Counted from the stretch's first letter, positions 15,204-23,928 are shown. The stretch is DNA of 34,523 bases from Syntrophorhabdales bacterium (GCA_018052995.1 JAGPMK010000003.1:30023-64545); one strand, 5' to 3'. The notes: generated by a model not told the origin, from the letters alone. Program-made: numbers and translations.

Positions 15204-16104
15204 GGAACTTTTAAAGGCCGTCGCTGACCTTGAGTCTCTACCTAAAGGCGCCTACAACATAAGAAGAAACGGAAAACTCCTGGGGCGAGAGATCTCAGCA
15301 AATATTCTTATTGAAACAAACAGAGAAGGGAATGGCATAATAATCACTATAAAACCCAGCACAAAGGGGGAATCCGTTCACATACCTGTGATTGTAAGCC
15401 AGGCTGGACTCCATGATGTTGTTTATAATACATTTATTATCGGTGAAGATTCGGATGTAACAATCGTTGCAGGATGTGGTATCCACTGTGGTTCATCTGA
15501 GAGCCAGGGGCATGAGGGTATCCATGAGTTCAGGATTGGAAAGAACGCTGTAATGAAATATGTGGAAAAACACGTTGCTTTAGGCGAGGGGAAAGGAAGG
15601 CGTATATTAAATCCTACCACAAGGGTCTTTCTTGAAGATAATGCAAGGGCTGAGATGGAGCTATCACAGATAGGTGGTGTAGATTCGGCGAACAGGCTTA
15701 ATGAGGCAGAATTAGGCCCTAGCAGTTCCCTCATTATAACAGAGAGGGTCCTTACTGATGGGAATCAGACAGCCGTATCAAGAAATGAGATCATACTTAT
15801 AGGGCACGGAAGCAAAACAAACCTTGTATCAAGGTCAGTAATCAAAGGTGATTCAAGTCAGAATTTTTATGCCACCCTTGAGGCCAGGGCAAAATGCTTT
15901 GGTCATATAGAATGCGATGCCATAATAATGGATAATGGCAGGAATGAGACTATACCGTCATTAAAGGCATTCCACCCTGATGCCGAGCTGACTCACGAGG
16001 CGTCCATTGGCAAGATTGCCACCGACCAGCTTGTAAAGCTTATGAGCCTCGGACTCACCTATGAGGAGGCCGTAAACTGGATAATAAAGGGGTTTCTTAG
16101 TTAA
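15184..16104 (+). CDS. SufB/SufD-like scaffold protein (SmsB type)
   Basis: 306 aa, much shorter than SufB (about 490) or SufD (about 420), because only the beta-helix core and C-terminal helical region are present. The core contains VTIVAGCGIHCGSSES, with two Cys, and VMKYVEKHV. The C-terminus keeps the functional SufB/D segment: LTHEASIGKIATDQLVKLM, with the Suf-conserved His at 271, then MSLGLTYEEAVNWIIKGF. It should dimerise and bind a SufC dimer to build Fe-S clusters. It starts 20 bases before the end of the ATPase gene with GAAGGAG upstream, a sign of coupled translation and fixed stoichiometry. Confidence 0.88.
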   Translation: MLDAIDKELLKAVADLESLPKGAYNIRRNGKLLGREISANILIETNREGNGIIITIKPSTKGESVHIPVIVSQAGLHDVVYNTFIIGEDSDVTIVAGCGIHCGSSESQGHEGIHEFRIGKNAVMKYVEKHVALGEGKGRRILNPTTRVFLEDNARAEMELSQIGGVDSANRLNEAELGPSSSLIITERVLTDGNQTAVSRNEIILIGHGSKTNLVSRSVIKGDSSQNFYATLEARAKCFGHIECDAIIMDNGRNETIPSLKAFHPDAELTHEASIGKIATDQLVKLMSLGLTYEEAVNWIIKGFLS

Positions 16105-16152
16105 GCGAGATCTTTAAAAAGGTCTTTATATAAAAAAAACAGGTGAAACAAG

Positions 16153-16584
16153 ATGACGCATAAGGATTTAGGGAATTATGCAGAAAAAAGAAAGGGTGTT
16201 CAATTAAACGAGGTAATTGCCACCAAAGTAAGAGAAAAAACGTATAACAACAGGATATCATGCGCAGAGGCTCATGGTATAGCAATGAAACTCGATGCAG
16301 ACCCTGATGAAGTGGGTGCAACAATAGACCTTCTCGAAATCCATATAATAGAATGCCAACTCGGACTCTTCGGACAGGGAGATAAAAATATTCCTGCTTT
16401 AACTGAAAAGGTAGACCCTGATATTGATTCCGCTATTAAATCCTCGCTTTATGGCGGACGGCTTAAATGCATAGATGCATGGAACATTGCCAAAAGATTC
16501 AATATCCCTAAACCTTTGTTAACAGCAATATGCGAATCCATGAAGATCAAGATCAGTGTGTGCCAGCTTGGGACATTTAGATAA
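16153..16584 (+). CDS. Unknown protein with two copies of one Cys-containing module
   Basis: 143 aa, AGGTGA before ATG 16153. Residues 25-73 and 93-142 are two copies of the same unit: the first reads NRISCAEAHGIAMKL ... HIIECQLGLFG, the second GRLKCIDAWNIAKRF ... KISVCQLGTF. Each carries one Cys near its start and one in the closing CQLG motif, so a folded pair could hold four Cys. The helical middle (D-x-V-x-x-x-I-D / P-x-x-L-x-x-A-I) looks like a small winged-helix or three-helix unit. I recognise no family. It follows the SufB-like gene by 48 bases on the same strand and may be part of the Fe-S operon as a cluster-binding regulator or assembly factor (inference). Confidence 0.75.
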   Translation: MTHKDLGNYAEKRKGVQLNEVIATKVREKTYNNRISCAEAHGIAMKLDADPDEVGATIDLLEIHIIECQLGLFGQGDKNIPALTEKVDPDIDSAIKSSLYGGRLKCIDAWNIAKRFNIPKPLLTAICESMKIKISVCQLGTFR

Positions 16585-16687
16585 AATGTTTTACTGACAA
16601 ATGGATTTACAACTTACAACAGATATCTTTATGGTTGATTTATGCTGTGTGCTGCATCCTTATGCTATCCGCTAAATTCTGGTTTTT

Positions 16688-16867
16688 TTATCTTCTCAGT
16701 ATACCCATCTTTATGTTAACAAAGGCATCCTCATCCAGAAACTCCTCAAAGCTGATCTCTTTGATAACCATGCTACTTCCGCACTCTGGGCAGAAGACAT
16801 TACGTGCCTCGCAGGACAGAAATACATAACCACATGTATCGCAGATATATTCATCAGGTATCCTCAA
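16688..16867 (-). CDS. Small zinc-ribbon protein, 59 aa
   Basis: TTG start at 16867 with AGGAGG seven bases upstream; TAA at 16688-16690. The product begins MRIPDEYICDTCGYVF and has a zinc ribbon of the form CDTCG ... FCPECGSSMV, followed by an acidic helix (EISFEEFLDEDAF). It overlaps the preceding 54-codon gene by four bases (TTGA), so the two are translationally coupled. No function can be assigned. Zinc ribbons of this size often bind RNA polymerase, RNA or redox partners. It is too short for usual ORF length cut-offs. Confidence 0.7.
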   Translation of the reverse strand: MRIPDEYICDTCGYVFLSCEARNVFCPECGSSMVIKEISFEEFLDEDAFVNIKMGILRR

Positions 16868-17028
16868 TGTTTCTCCTCCTTTTTTCTATCTCTGGTCTCC
16901 CTTGACTCTAGGAAGCGGTAATTGATTATACATCTTGTTCTAAACTGGCAGTAGTCATCCGGATGGGGACAAATTTTTTTGATATCTATAAGCTGTTTGT
17001 ATTTTTCGCAGAGAAATTTATCTTCCAT
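16864..17028 (-). CDS. Small Cys-rich protein, 54 aa
   Basis: ATG 17028, TGA at 16864-16866. The product starts MEDKFLCEKYKQLIDIKKIC and contains four Cys in the pattern C-x(12)-C-x(6)-C-x(5)-C (the last three in CPHPDDYCQFRTRC), then a basic charged tail. It could be a small metal-binding protein. The ribosome binding site before its ATG is weak, but the four-base overlap with the zinc-ribbon gene, which has a strong site inside this frame, supports both as a real pair. I do not recognise the family. Confidence 0.6.
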   Translation of the reverse strand: MEDKFLCEKYKQLIDIKKICPHPDDYCQFRTRCIINYRFLESRETRDRKKEEKH

Positions 17029-17116
17029 TAAAAGGTATTGAATGAAAACATTATAGGTAATTTATGGATGAATGTCAAGATGAGAAAATATTTGTAAATT
17101 TTTTTTAGAAGGTTAC

Positions 17117-17998
17117 TTACTGTTTTGTGAGGAGCATGTCAATGAATGCACGGGCAGGTCTTGAAAGGGTTCTGTTGCCTAAAAACGCAATCTTTGAGTG
17201 CATAACAAGCCTGAGGTCTTTTATCTTCACCTCTTTCAAGAGTCCTTCATCGATCTCTTTCTGGACAACGGGTCTTACCATAAAGGATACGCCCTCTCCA
17301 CCAATAAGAAGCTCCTTTATACAATCGAGGTTACTTGCCTCATATAGGATTATTGGTCCAAGGCCCCTCTTTTGAAAGATATCAGTTATTACCCTTCTTG
17401 TCCCTGACCCTTCCTCTCTCATTATAATAGGTGTATTTGCGATGTCCTCCAATGTTATCTCCTCTTTGCCACAGATTGGATGTTCAGGCGAGGCTATAAA
17501 GATAACCTCCTCTTCATTGAATTCAATAGTGGTTATGGTCTTTGGATAATCCGTATGCACCACGATTGCAAGTTCATTGTGGAGGGTAAACAGGCTCTGG
17601 ATCATCTCAAGAGAGCTGCCCTCATTGAGCGTAATGGTGATATTGGGATATCTTGAGTGAAATCTCGATATAAAGCCTGGCATGAGATAGCGGGCGTATG
17701 TCTTTGTCGTCCCTATACGGATACTACCATGCTTCAGCTCCACAAGTTCTTTGATGGCAAACTCAGCCTTATTTTCCAGCTCAAATATCTTATTTGCATA
17801 ATCAAAAAGTATCTGCCCAGGCTCGGTGAGGTATATTTTTTTTCCTACTTTATTAAATAAGTTTACCTTAAGAAGCTCTTCAAGGTTTTTTATGTGTAAT
17901 GATACGGCAGGTTGGCTTATAAAAAGCTTCTCGGCAGCCCTTGAAAAATTAAGTTCCATCGCTGTTATATAAAAAACCCGGAGCTGATTAAGATTCAT
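17117..17998 (-). CDS. LysR-family transcriptional regulator
   Basis: 293 aa from ATG 17998, chosen because AGGGGGGAG precedes it and the family N-terminus (MNLNQLRVFYITAMELNFSR) begins there; a 17-residue upstream extension in frame has no ribosome binding site. The winged helix (AAEKLFISQPAVSLHIKNLE) is followed by a linker helix and a periplasmic-binding-like effector domain from about residue 85 (GSIRIGTTKTYARYLMPGF). It is divergent from the ubiD operon with 126 bases between starts, the classic arrangement for a LysR regulator of an adjacent catabolic operon. The effector is probably the aromatic substrate or an intermediate (inference). Confidence 0.92.
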   Translation of the reverse strand: MNLNQLRVFYITAMELNFSRAAEKLFISQPAVSLHIKNLEELLKVNLFNKVGKKIYLTEPGQILFDYANKIFELENKAEFAIKELVELKHGSIRIGTTKTYARYLMPGFISRFHSRYPNITITLNEGSSLEMIQSLFTLHNELAIVVHTDYPKTITTIEFNEEEVIFIASPEHPICGKEEITLEDIANTPIIMREEGSGTRRVITDIFQKRGLGPIILYEASNLDCIKELLIGGEGVSFMVRPVVQKEIDEGLLKEVKIKDLRLVMHSKIAFLGNRTLSRPARAFIDMLLTKQ

Positions 17999-18062
17999 CT
18001 CCCCCCTATCTAAAAAAATTATTCCATAAGTTTTATTTATAATCAACATAAAATTTATGTAT

Positions 18063-18090
18063 TTGACAAATATTTTTCGGATGTTATCAT
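18063..18090 (+). promoter_or_regulatory. Promoter of the aromatic catabolic operon
   Basis: TTGACA and TATCAT are separated by 16 bases, in the divergent region between lysR and ubiD. A LysR activator site would be expected just upstream. The ubiD start has AAGGAGG four to five bases before its ATG. Confidence 0.55.
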
Positions 18091-18124
18091 CACATGTAAA
18101 GCATTATAATTTCAAGGAGGGGTT

Positions 18125-19531
18125 ATGCAGATAAAAGACATGAGAGATTTTATCAACATGGCAGAGAAGGAAGGTGAATTAAAGAGGATTAAGACCGAGG
18201 TTGATTGGAATCTTGAGCTATCCCATATCGCCAAACTGAATGAGGAAAGGCATGGCCCTGCCCTACTTTTTGAGAATGTAAAGGGTTATAAATCTCCGGT
18301 TATAACCAGTGTATGCACTGAAACAAGAAGGCTCGCCATGATAATGGGTGCGCCGCTTCAGTCAAGCCTAGTGGATCTTATGCGTGCATGGGTTGAAAAG
18401 GGTAAGAAATCTATATCACCAAAATGGGTTGACAGGGCACCCTGCAAGGAAAATATCATGATGGGGGGTGATGTTGACCTGTTTAAATTCCCTGCACCTA
18501 AGTTCTATCCCCGCGATGGTGGTAGATACTTTGGGACAGCCCATTTTTTTATCACAAAAGACCCTGAGACAGGCTGGATAAACCTGGGCACCTACAGGGC
18601 ACAACTACTTGATAAGAATCACCTGGGGACACAGTTTATCAAAGGAAAACATGCAGATATTATGCTTAAAAAGTATGGAGCCATGAAAAAACCCATGCCT
18701 GTTGCATGTGTTATAGGATGTGATCCCCTTCTTTTTCTCACAGGTGCTGCCCGTATCTCTGCCTTTGTGTCAGAGTATGACTTTGCTGGTGCTGTGCGTG
18801 GTGAGCCCATAGAGGTTATAAAAGGTGAGACCGTTGACCTCCCCATCCCTGCTACCGCAGAGATTGTAGTAGAGGGAGAGGTAGACCCCAATGCATTTAT
18901 GGAGGAGGGACCCTTTGGTGAATATACAGGATATTATTCAGGGGTTGGGACAGACAAGAGAAACTTTGTAAAGGTCAACTGTGTAACATACAGAAATAAC
19001 CCCATATTCTGGGGAACTACTGTTGGCCGTGCTGTTACAGATACCCATATGACTATGGCACTGACTTATGGCGCTACCCTATGGCAGCAGCTCACAGATA
19101 TGAAGATACCTGGTATTAAGGCTGTATACTGTCCCCCTGAGGGCGCTGGTAGATTCATCGCCATTGTTTCTGTAAAACAGATGTATCCAGGCCATGCTGA
19201 CCAGGTAGGCACAGCGGTTATCTCTACAGAGATGGGTGCATATGGCTTAAAGACCGTTATTGTCGTTGATGATGATATAGACCCGTGGGATATCCCGAGG
19301 GTTTTATATGCCATAAGCTTTAGATTTCAGCCCAACCGCTGTCAGATTATCCATAGGGGACGCTCTACCCCCCTTGACCCATCTCTGCCTATTGATGCCA
19401 GAGACATTACAGGAAGGATAATCATTGATGCCACAATTCCCTATGAATGGAAAGAAAAACCCATACCAATTGAACTTGACCCTGATATAGTAAAGAAGGT
19501 CCAGGCAAGGTGGGGTGAGCTGGGATTGTAG
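18125..19531 (+). CDS. ubiD: UbiD family prenyl-FMN-dependent (de)carboxylase
   Basis: 468 aa, full length. The catalytic E-R-E network is visible: R158 in GTYRAQLLDKN, E261 and E266 in EEGPFGEYTGYY. The metal/prFMN-binding face (WGTTVGRAVTDTHMTMAL) and the C-terminal segment DARDITGRIIIDAT are also typical. UbiD enzymes reversibly carboxylate or decarboxylate aromatic and unsaturated acids using prenylated FMN, supplied by UbiX (31632) and perhaps LpdD (31258). With a phenylphosphate-synthase-like pair in the same operon, the carboxylating direction on an activated phenol is the leading idea, as for the PpcA/PpcD subunits. It is the first gene of the operon. Substrate not proven. Confidence 0.92.
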   Translation: MQIKDMRDFINMAEKEGELKRIKTEVDWNLELSHIAKLNEERHGPALLFENVKGYKSPVITSVCTETRRLAMIMGAPLQSSLVDLMRAWVEKGKKSISPKWVDRAPCKENIMMGGDVDLFKFPAPKFYPRDGGRYFGTAHFFITKDPETGWINLGTYRAQLLDKNHLGTQFIKGKHADIMLKKYGAMKKPMPVACVIGCDPLLFLTGAARISAFVSEYDFAGAVRGEPIEVIKGETVDLPIPATAEIVVEGEVDPNAFMEEGPFGEYTGYYSGVGTDKRNFVKVNCVTYRNNPIFWGTTVGRAVTDTHMTMALTYGATLWQQLTDMKIPGIKAVYCPPEGAGRFIAIVSVKQMYPGHADQVGTAVISTEMGAYGLKTVIVVDDDIDPWDIPRVLYAISFRFQPNRCQIIHRGRSTPLDPSLPIDARDITGRIIIDATIPYEWKEKPIPIELDPDIVKKVQARWGELGL

Positions 19532-19560
19532 ATAGTAATAAGGTTAAAGGCTAAATAGTT

Positions 19561-19610
19561 TAGGGGTAAGGGGCAACCGCATTAATTAGATATCTAACCT
19601 TATACCCCTA
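19561..19610 (+). repeat. Inverted repeat (possible mRNA hairpin) between ubiD and ligase
   Basis: TAGGGGTA (19561-19568) followed by AGG pairs with CCT (19598-19600) and TACCCCTA (19603-19610), with a two-base bulge and a 26-base loop. There is no T-tract after it, so it is more likely an mRNA processing or stability element than a terminator. Confidence 0.45.
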
Positions 19611-19670
19611 TACCCTAACCATTGGACCTTTATGTTTTTATTTAAATATTAAAAACAAGGGGGGAAATCA

Positions 19671-21317
19671 ATGAGACCAATTAGATACACAGACGAAATG
19701 ATAGATGAATTTAGAAGGGATGGTTATTGGACAGATGAGGTTTTTACAGACTTCTGGGAGAGGAATGCAAAAGAGCTTGGTGACAGAGAGGCGCTCGTTG
19801 ATTCTAAATACAGGGTTACATGGAAACAGGCGTGGAGGCTTTTGAACAATCTCGCCTATGCTTGGGTGAAGCTGGGTATACCTAAGGATTCCCGTATTAT
19901 CATACAGGCACCAAACAGTGTATACGGATTTATTGCAAGGATTGCAGCAGACAGGGCAGGGCTTATATCCCTTACTGTTTATCCGTATCTGAGGGAAAAG
20001 GAGCTCACCTATATGGTGGAGAAGACAGAGGCTGTTGCTGTTGCCATACCCCATATCTATCGTAGATTCAATTACTTAGATATGTATAAGGAACTTAAGA
20101 AGACCTCACCTTACCTTAAATACCTCTTTCTCTTTGAGGAAGAGGTCCCTGATGGTGCGCCTGAGGGTTCTTATTCCCTTATAAAACTCGCCAATGAGGA
20201 TGTGGATGAGTCAAAATACAAGGAGCTTGATGCGAGGAGATTTAGCTCGTACTATGATGTAGGTCTCCTTACAAGCACCACAGGGACAACAGGTCTACCA
20301 AAACTCGTGGAGTGGCCCATAGCATCAAGGGTATGCACATCGAAGGCAAGGGTGGATATCTGGAGGCTCACAAAGGATGATATAACTGTTGCCATTGCAC
20401 CCCATGCAGGCGGTGCTGCAGGGACGCTTACCTACTTTGCGGCACCCCTCGTAGGTGCCAAGACAGTAATGATGGAGGAGTTTGAACCTGAGGGCGCCTT
20501 GAAACTCATAGAAAAGGAAAGGGCAACAGCCATAGGTGTTGTTCCCACCCATCTTGTCAGGATGCTTGAGGTGGATGAGACAAAATATGATTTGAGTTCT
20601 CTGCGTTTTATACGCTCAGCCGGGGGCTATCTGCCGCCACAGGTAGCCGAGGAGGCAGAAAGGAGGTATAAGGCAATAATAACCAGCGACCTTGGCACCC
20701 AGGATGTGGGTTCTGTATCAGGCTGCACCATAGATGACCCTGGCGAGATAAGAAGAAGGACAGTGGGCAGGATGCTTCCAGGAAATAAGGTTAGGCTTCT
20801 TGACGATAATGGCAATGAGGTCAAGGAGGGGGAGCCAGGACAGCTATGGTTTAGGGGTCCCCATGCGCCTGCTGGCTACTACCGTGACCCTGAATCCACT
20901 GCCGCAGTCTTTGACAAGGACGGCTGGACAACAACAGGGGATATTGTAAAGTTTGAGGATGGTTTCCTCTGGATTATGGGCAGGGCAAAGGATATGATTA
21001 TCCGTGGTGGTCAAAATATATATCCTGCCGAGATAGAGGGCATACTTAATGAGCACCCAAAGGTTGCCAATGTAGCTATAGTTGGTTATCCTGATAAGGA
21101 GATGGGTGAGAGGGCATGCGCCTATGTGGTTCCAAAGCCAGGCGAGACATTCACTAAAGAGGAGATGGTGAAGTTTTTAAAATCCAAGAAGCTTGCTGCA
21201 TACAAGCTCCCTGAAAGGCTTGAGGTTGTTGATTCCCTGCCGATTGTGGGTGATTCAGGTAAGGTGGATAAGAAGGCGCTTAAGGCTGATATAGAAAAGA
21301 AGGTTGCAGAGGGATAA
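19671..21317 (+). CDS. AMP-forming acyl-CoA synthetase / aryl-CoA ligase
   Basis: 548 aa, ANL superfamily, with a strong AAGGGGGG ribosome binding site. The P-loop is STTGTTGLPK (about 201-211). Motif A5 is SDLGTQDVGSVSG, the hinge region is TGDIVKFEDGFLWIMGRAKD, then MIIRGGQNIYPAEIE, and the C-terminal catalytic Lys is K531 in GDSGKVDKKAL. It would activate an aromatic acid with ATP and CoA. The family around EntE-like aryl-AMP ligases fits best. In this operon the likely substrate is the UbiD product (a hydroxybenzoate-type acid), making the CoA ester used by the following Mo hydroxylase. Specificity is inferred from context. Confidence 0.88.
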   Translation: MRPIRYTDEMIDEFRRDGYWTDEVFTDFWERNAKELGDREALVDSKYRVTWKQAWRLLNNLAYAWVKLGIPKDSRIIIQAPNSVYGFIARIAADRAGLISLTVYPYLREKELTYMVEKTEAVAVAIPHIYRRFNYLDMYKELKKTSPYLKYLFLFEEEVPDGAPEGSYSLIKLANEDVDESKYKELDARRFSSYYDVGLLTSTTGTTGLPKLVEWPIASRVCTSKARVDIWRLTKDDITVAIAPHAGGAAGTLTYFAAPLVGAKTVMMEEFEPEGALKLIEKERATAIGVVPTHLVRMLEVDETKYDLSSLRFIRSAGGYLPPQVAEEAERRYKAIITSDLGTQDVGSVSGCTIDDPGEIRRRTVGRMLPGNKVRLLDDNGNEVKEGEPGQLWFRGPHAPAGYYRDPESTAAVFDKDGWTTTGDIVKFEDGFLWIMGRAKDMIIRGGQNIYPAEIEGILNEHPKVANVAIVGYPDKEMGERACAYVVPKPGETFTKEEMVKFLKSKKLAAYKLPERLEVVDSLPIVGDSGKVDKKALKADIEKKVAEG

Positions 21318-21320
21318 GGC

Positions 21321-22535
21321 ATGAAAAAGATACTTATTATCTCGACCCTTGATACAAAGGGGGTTGAGACCTTCTACTTAAGGGATAAGATAAGGCAACT
21401 TGGGAAAACACCTATTGTATTAGATATCTCTATGAGACCTTCAGAGGGTTTTGCGCCAGATATAGCATCTGATATAGTTGCTGAGGCCGGTGGAAGTACA
21501 TATAAAGAGATACTCACCTCAAGAGAAAGGGCAAAAAACACAGCCATAATGACAAAGGGTGCGTCCAGCATTGCCATTGATATGTGGAAAAGAGGAGAAC
21601 TTGACGGCATTATAGGTATAGGAGGCTCTACAGGATCTCTTATAGCAACGGATGTAATGAGGGCATTGCCTTTTGGGGTCCCCAAGATGATGATATCCTC
21701 AACGGCTGCATTGCCTGGTATGTCTACAAGATATATAGATATTGGTGATATAGCCCTTTTTCATTCTGTTGTGGAGATTTCAGGTTTAAGTGATGTTTTA
21801 AGAAATGTCATAGACAGGGCAGCCTATGGTATATGCGGTATGGTGGAGGCAGAATCACCTCCAGGGGTAAAAAGGGGAGAGGGAAAAAAGGCAATAGCCC
21901 TTACCATGTTAGGACCCTGTGAGAGGTGTGCATCAAGGGTCAGACAGGCACTGGAGGCAAAGGGCTTTGATGTCATTGGGTTTTCTGCTGCTGGCATAGG
22001 AGACAGGGCAATGGAGGCGATGGTGGAGCAGGGGCTTTTCAGTGGTGTTATTGACCTTGCGCCTGGTGCTGTGATAGAGCATCTTGTTGGTGGCATGAGG
22101 GATGCAGGCCCCACAAGGATGGAGGCAGCAGGTAGGTCAGGTATACCGCAGGTCATCTCTACATGCGGGCTTAATCATATAACCCCGCCTAAATCAAAAT
22201 ATACAGAAAACCACAAAAATAGAAGAAGATATGACCTTGACAAATTCAGGACATGGCTTAGGGCATCCCCTGATGAACTAAAAAAAGCAGCCATAGAGTT
22301 TAAAAGAAAACTGAACAATGCAGCCGGCCCTGTAAAGATAGTCCTTCCTATGAAGGGATGGTCTTCTGTTGATGCCCCTGGTGGTGTAACCTATGACCCC
22401 GATGAAGACAGGGTATTCCTTGAGGAATTGAAGAATGGATTAAAAAAGGGTATAAATATTATTGAGGTTGATGCTAATATGGAGGAACCTTTATTTGCTG
22501 AGGCAGTGGTCAATGCCAGCTTAAGCGTCTTCTGA
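21321..22535 (+). CDS. UPF0261 / Tm-1-like ATP-binding domain protein, copy 1
   Basis: 404 aa, starting three bases after the ligase stop. The N-terminal domain opens with ILIISTLDTKGVETFYLRD and contains a glycine-rich loop GIIGIGGSTGSL. The C-terminal domain has FSAAGIGDRAMEAMVEQG, DLAPGAVIEHLVGG, VISTCGLNH and VLPMKGWSSVDAPGG. This is the full UPF0261 architecture, related to the plant Tm-1 protein and to TIM-barrel enzymes; no reaction is established. Compared with copy 2 (30031), GPCERC replaces the matching region YGVSSTC, so the two are diverged paralogues, not a recent duplication. Co-transcription with ubiD, ligase and Mo hydroxylase genes suggests a role in the same pathway. Confidence 0.9.
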   Translation: MKKILIISTLDTKGVETFYLRDKIRQLGKTPIVLDISMRPSEGFAPDIASDIVAEAGGSTYKEILTSRERAKNTAIMTKGASSIAIDMWKRGELDGIIGIGGSTGSLIATDVMRALPFGVPKMMISSTAALPGMSTRYIDIGDIALFHSVVEISGLSDVLRNVIDRAAYGICGMVEAESPPGVKRGEGKKAIALTMLGPCERCASRVRQALEAKGFDVIGFSAAGIGDRAMEAMVEQGLFSGVIDLAPGAVIEHLVGGMRDAGPTRMEAAGRSGIPQVISTCGLNHITPPKSKYTENHKNRRRYDLDKFRTWLRASPDELKKAAIEFKRKLNNAAGPVKIVLPMKGWSSVDAPGGVTYDPDEDRVFLEELKNGLKKGINIIEVDANMEEPLFAEAVVNASLSVF

Positions 22536-22564
22536 GCGGTCATTTTGATTTCAAGGAGGTTATT

Positions 22565-23446
22565 ATGTTTTTATTGCCAAGATTTGATTATGAGGAGCCA
22601 AAGGATCTCTCTGAGGCGTGCAGGATAATGGCAGATCTCAATGGTAACGGAAAGATAATAGCAGGGGGGACAGATCTGTTGGTGAATATGAAAAAAGGTC
22701 TTCTTTCGCCTGGGTGCCTTGTAAGTATTGGAAAGATACCAGGTCTTTCTGAGATAGAGCCGCAGAATGGCAGTATCTCCATAGGGTCAAACCTCATAGT
22801 TGCAAAATTAACGGAGTTTGAGCTTATTAAAAAGAGATACCCTATACTATATGAGTCAGCGGCAGTCCTTGGTTCACCCCTTATAAGAAACCGGGCAACC
22901 ATAGGTGGAAATATTGTTACTGCAAGACCTGCCGCAGACATGCCCCCTTCACTGATAGCCTTAGGTGCACGGATTAGGCTGAAAAACAAAAGAGGTGAGA
23001 GGGAGGTTGAGCTTGATAAATTTTTTAAGGGTCCTGGCGAGACCACTATAAAAAAGGATGAGATATTGACAAGGATTATCGTCAATGAGCCTCCTCCTTT
23101 CAGTGGCGGGAGCTACTTAAAACTCGGGCACAGAAGGGCCCTTGAGATTGCCATTGTAGCTGTTGCATCATTTATAACCCTTGATAAACCAGATGGTATA
23201 ATAAAGGATGCAAAGATTATACTGAGCTCTGTGGCACCCACGGCAATCCATGCGGTATCGGCGGAGGGCGCATTAATAGGGGAGAGGCCAACGAGTAGTC
23301 TAATCGAAAAGGTAGCCAGCCTTGCATCCCAGGATTGTTCACCTATAGATGATATAAGGGGAAGCGCCCGGTACCGTTGTGCTATGGTGGAGGTCTTGAC
23401 AAAAAGGACATTAATGGCAGCCCTGAAACAGGCACAAAACAGGTGA
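22565..23446 (+). CDS. FAD-binding subunit of molybdenum hydroxylase (CoxM/HcrB type)
   Basis: 293 aa, AAGGAGG before ATG 22565. FAD_binding_5 signatures are IIAGGTDLLVNM and NRATIGGNIVTARPAADM; the C-terminal CO_deh_flav_C domain follows. It relays electrons between FAD and the 2Fe-2S subunit. 4-Hydroxybenzoyl-CoA reductase HcrB has an inserted loop with four Cys holding a [4Fe-4S] cluster. Here the few Cys are scattered and no insert is present, and the length is that of ordinary CoxM-type subunits. The trimeric enzyme is encoded in the order medium-small-large, and the genes are separated by 8 and 13 bases. Confidence 0.92.
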   Translation: MFLLPRFDYEEPKDLSEACRIMADLNGNGKIIAGGTDLLVNMKKGLLSPGCLVSIGKIPGLSEIEPQNGSISIGSNLIVAKLTEFELIKKRYPILYESAAVLGSPLIRNRATIGGNIVTARPAADMPPSLIALGARIRLKNKRGEREVELDKFFKGPGETTIKKDEILTRIIVNEPPPFSGGSYLKLGHRRALEIAIVAVASFITLDKPDGIIKDAKIILSSVAPTAIHAVSAEGALIGERPTSSLIEKVASLASQDCSPIDDIRGSARYRCAMVEVLTKRTLMAALKQAQNR

Positions 23447-23454
23447 GGTGAGGC

Positions 23455-23928
23455 ATGAAGAGACTAATAAATCTTATCGTTAATAATAAGGCATATGAGG
23501 TCGCAGTTACTACTAATAAGACACTGACCCAGTTATTAAGGGAGGATCTGGGTCTTCTTGGGACAAAGGAGGGCTGTGGTATTGGCGACTGTGGGGCCTG
23601 CACTGTCATATTAAATGGAAGGACTGTAAACTCCTGTCTTGTCCTTGCGGTCCAGGCAGACGGTTGCGAGATTCAGACTATAGAGGGTGTTGCCAATGGA
23701 AAACATCTCCATCCTATCCAACAGGCATTTGTTGACCACGGCGCAATACAATGCGGTTTCTGCACACCTGGCATGATCCTATCTGCCAAAGGCCTCCTTG
23801 AAAAAAATCCAGAGCCCACTGAAGAGGAGATCAGAGAGGCTATCTCAGGTAATCTCTGTAGATGCACAGGGTATCAAAAGATAGTAGAGGCTATCCAAGC
23901 TGTATCAAAGACAGAGAAGAAGGTATAA
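23455..23928 (+). CDS. 2Fe-2S subunit of molybdenum hydroxylase (CoxS/HcrC type)
   Basis: 157 aa, the usual length. The N-terminal plant-ferredoxin cluster is bound by C41, C46, C49 and C61 (EGCGIGDCGACTV). The C-terminal helical [2Fe-2S] domain is bound by C100, C103, C135 and C137 (QCGFCTPGM and NLCRCTGYQ). All eight ligands are present, so the electron path from molybdopterin to FAD looks intact. AGGTGAGG precedes the start, and the large subunit follows after 13 bases with its own AAGGAGGAG site. Confidence 0.95.
   Translation: MKRLINLIVNNKAYEVAVTTNKTLTQLLREDLGLLGTKEGCGIGDCGACTVILNGRTVNSCLVLAVQADGCEIQTIEGVANGKHLHPIQQAFVDHGAIQCGFCTPGMILSAKGLLEKNPEPTEEEIREAISGNLCRCTGYQKIVEAIQAVSKTEKKV

Noticed and set aside
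17999-18049. 17-residue N-terminal extension of the LysR protein
   Set aside because: The internal ATG at 17998 has an AGGGGGGAG site and the standard LysR N-terminus.
18105-18110. Perfect TATAAT before ubiD
   Set aside because: Only 14 bases before the ATG and overlapping the region needed for the ribosome binding site, with no -35 partner at the right distance. The 18063-18090 pair is better placed.
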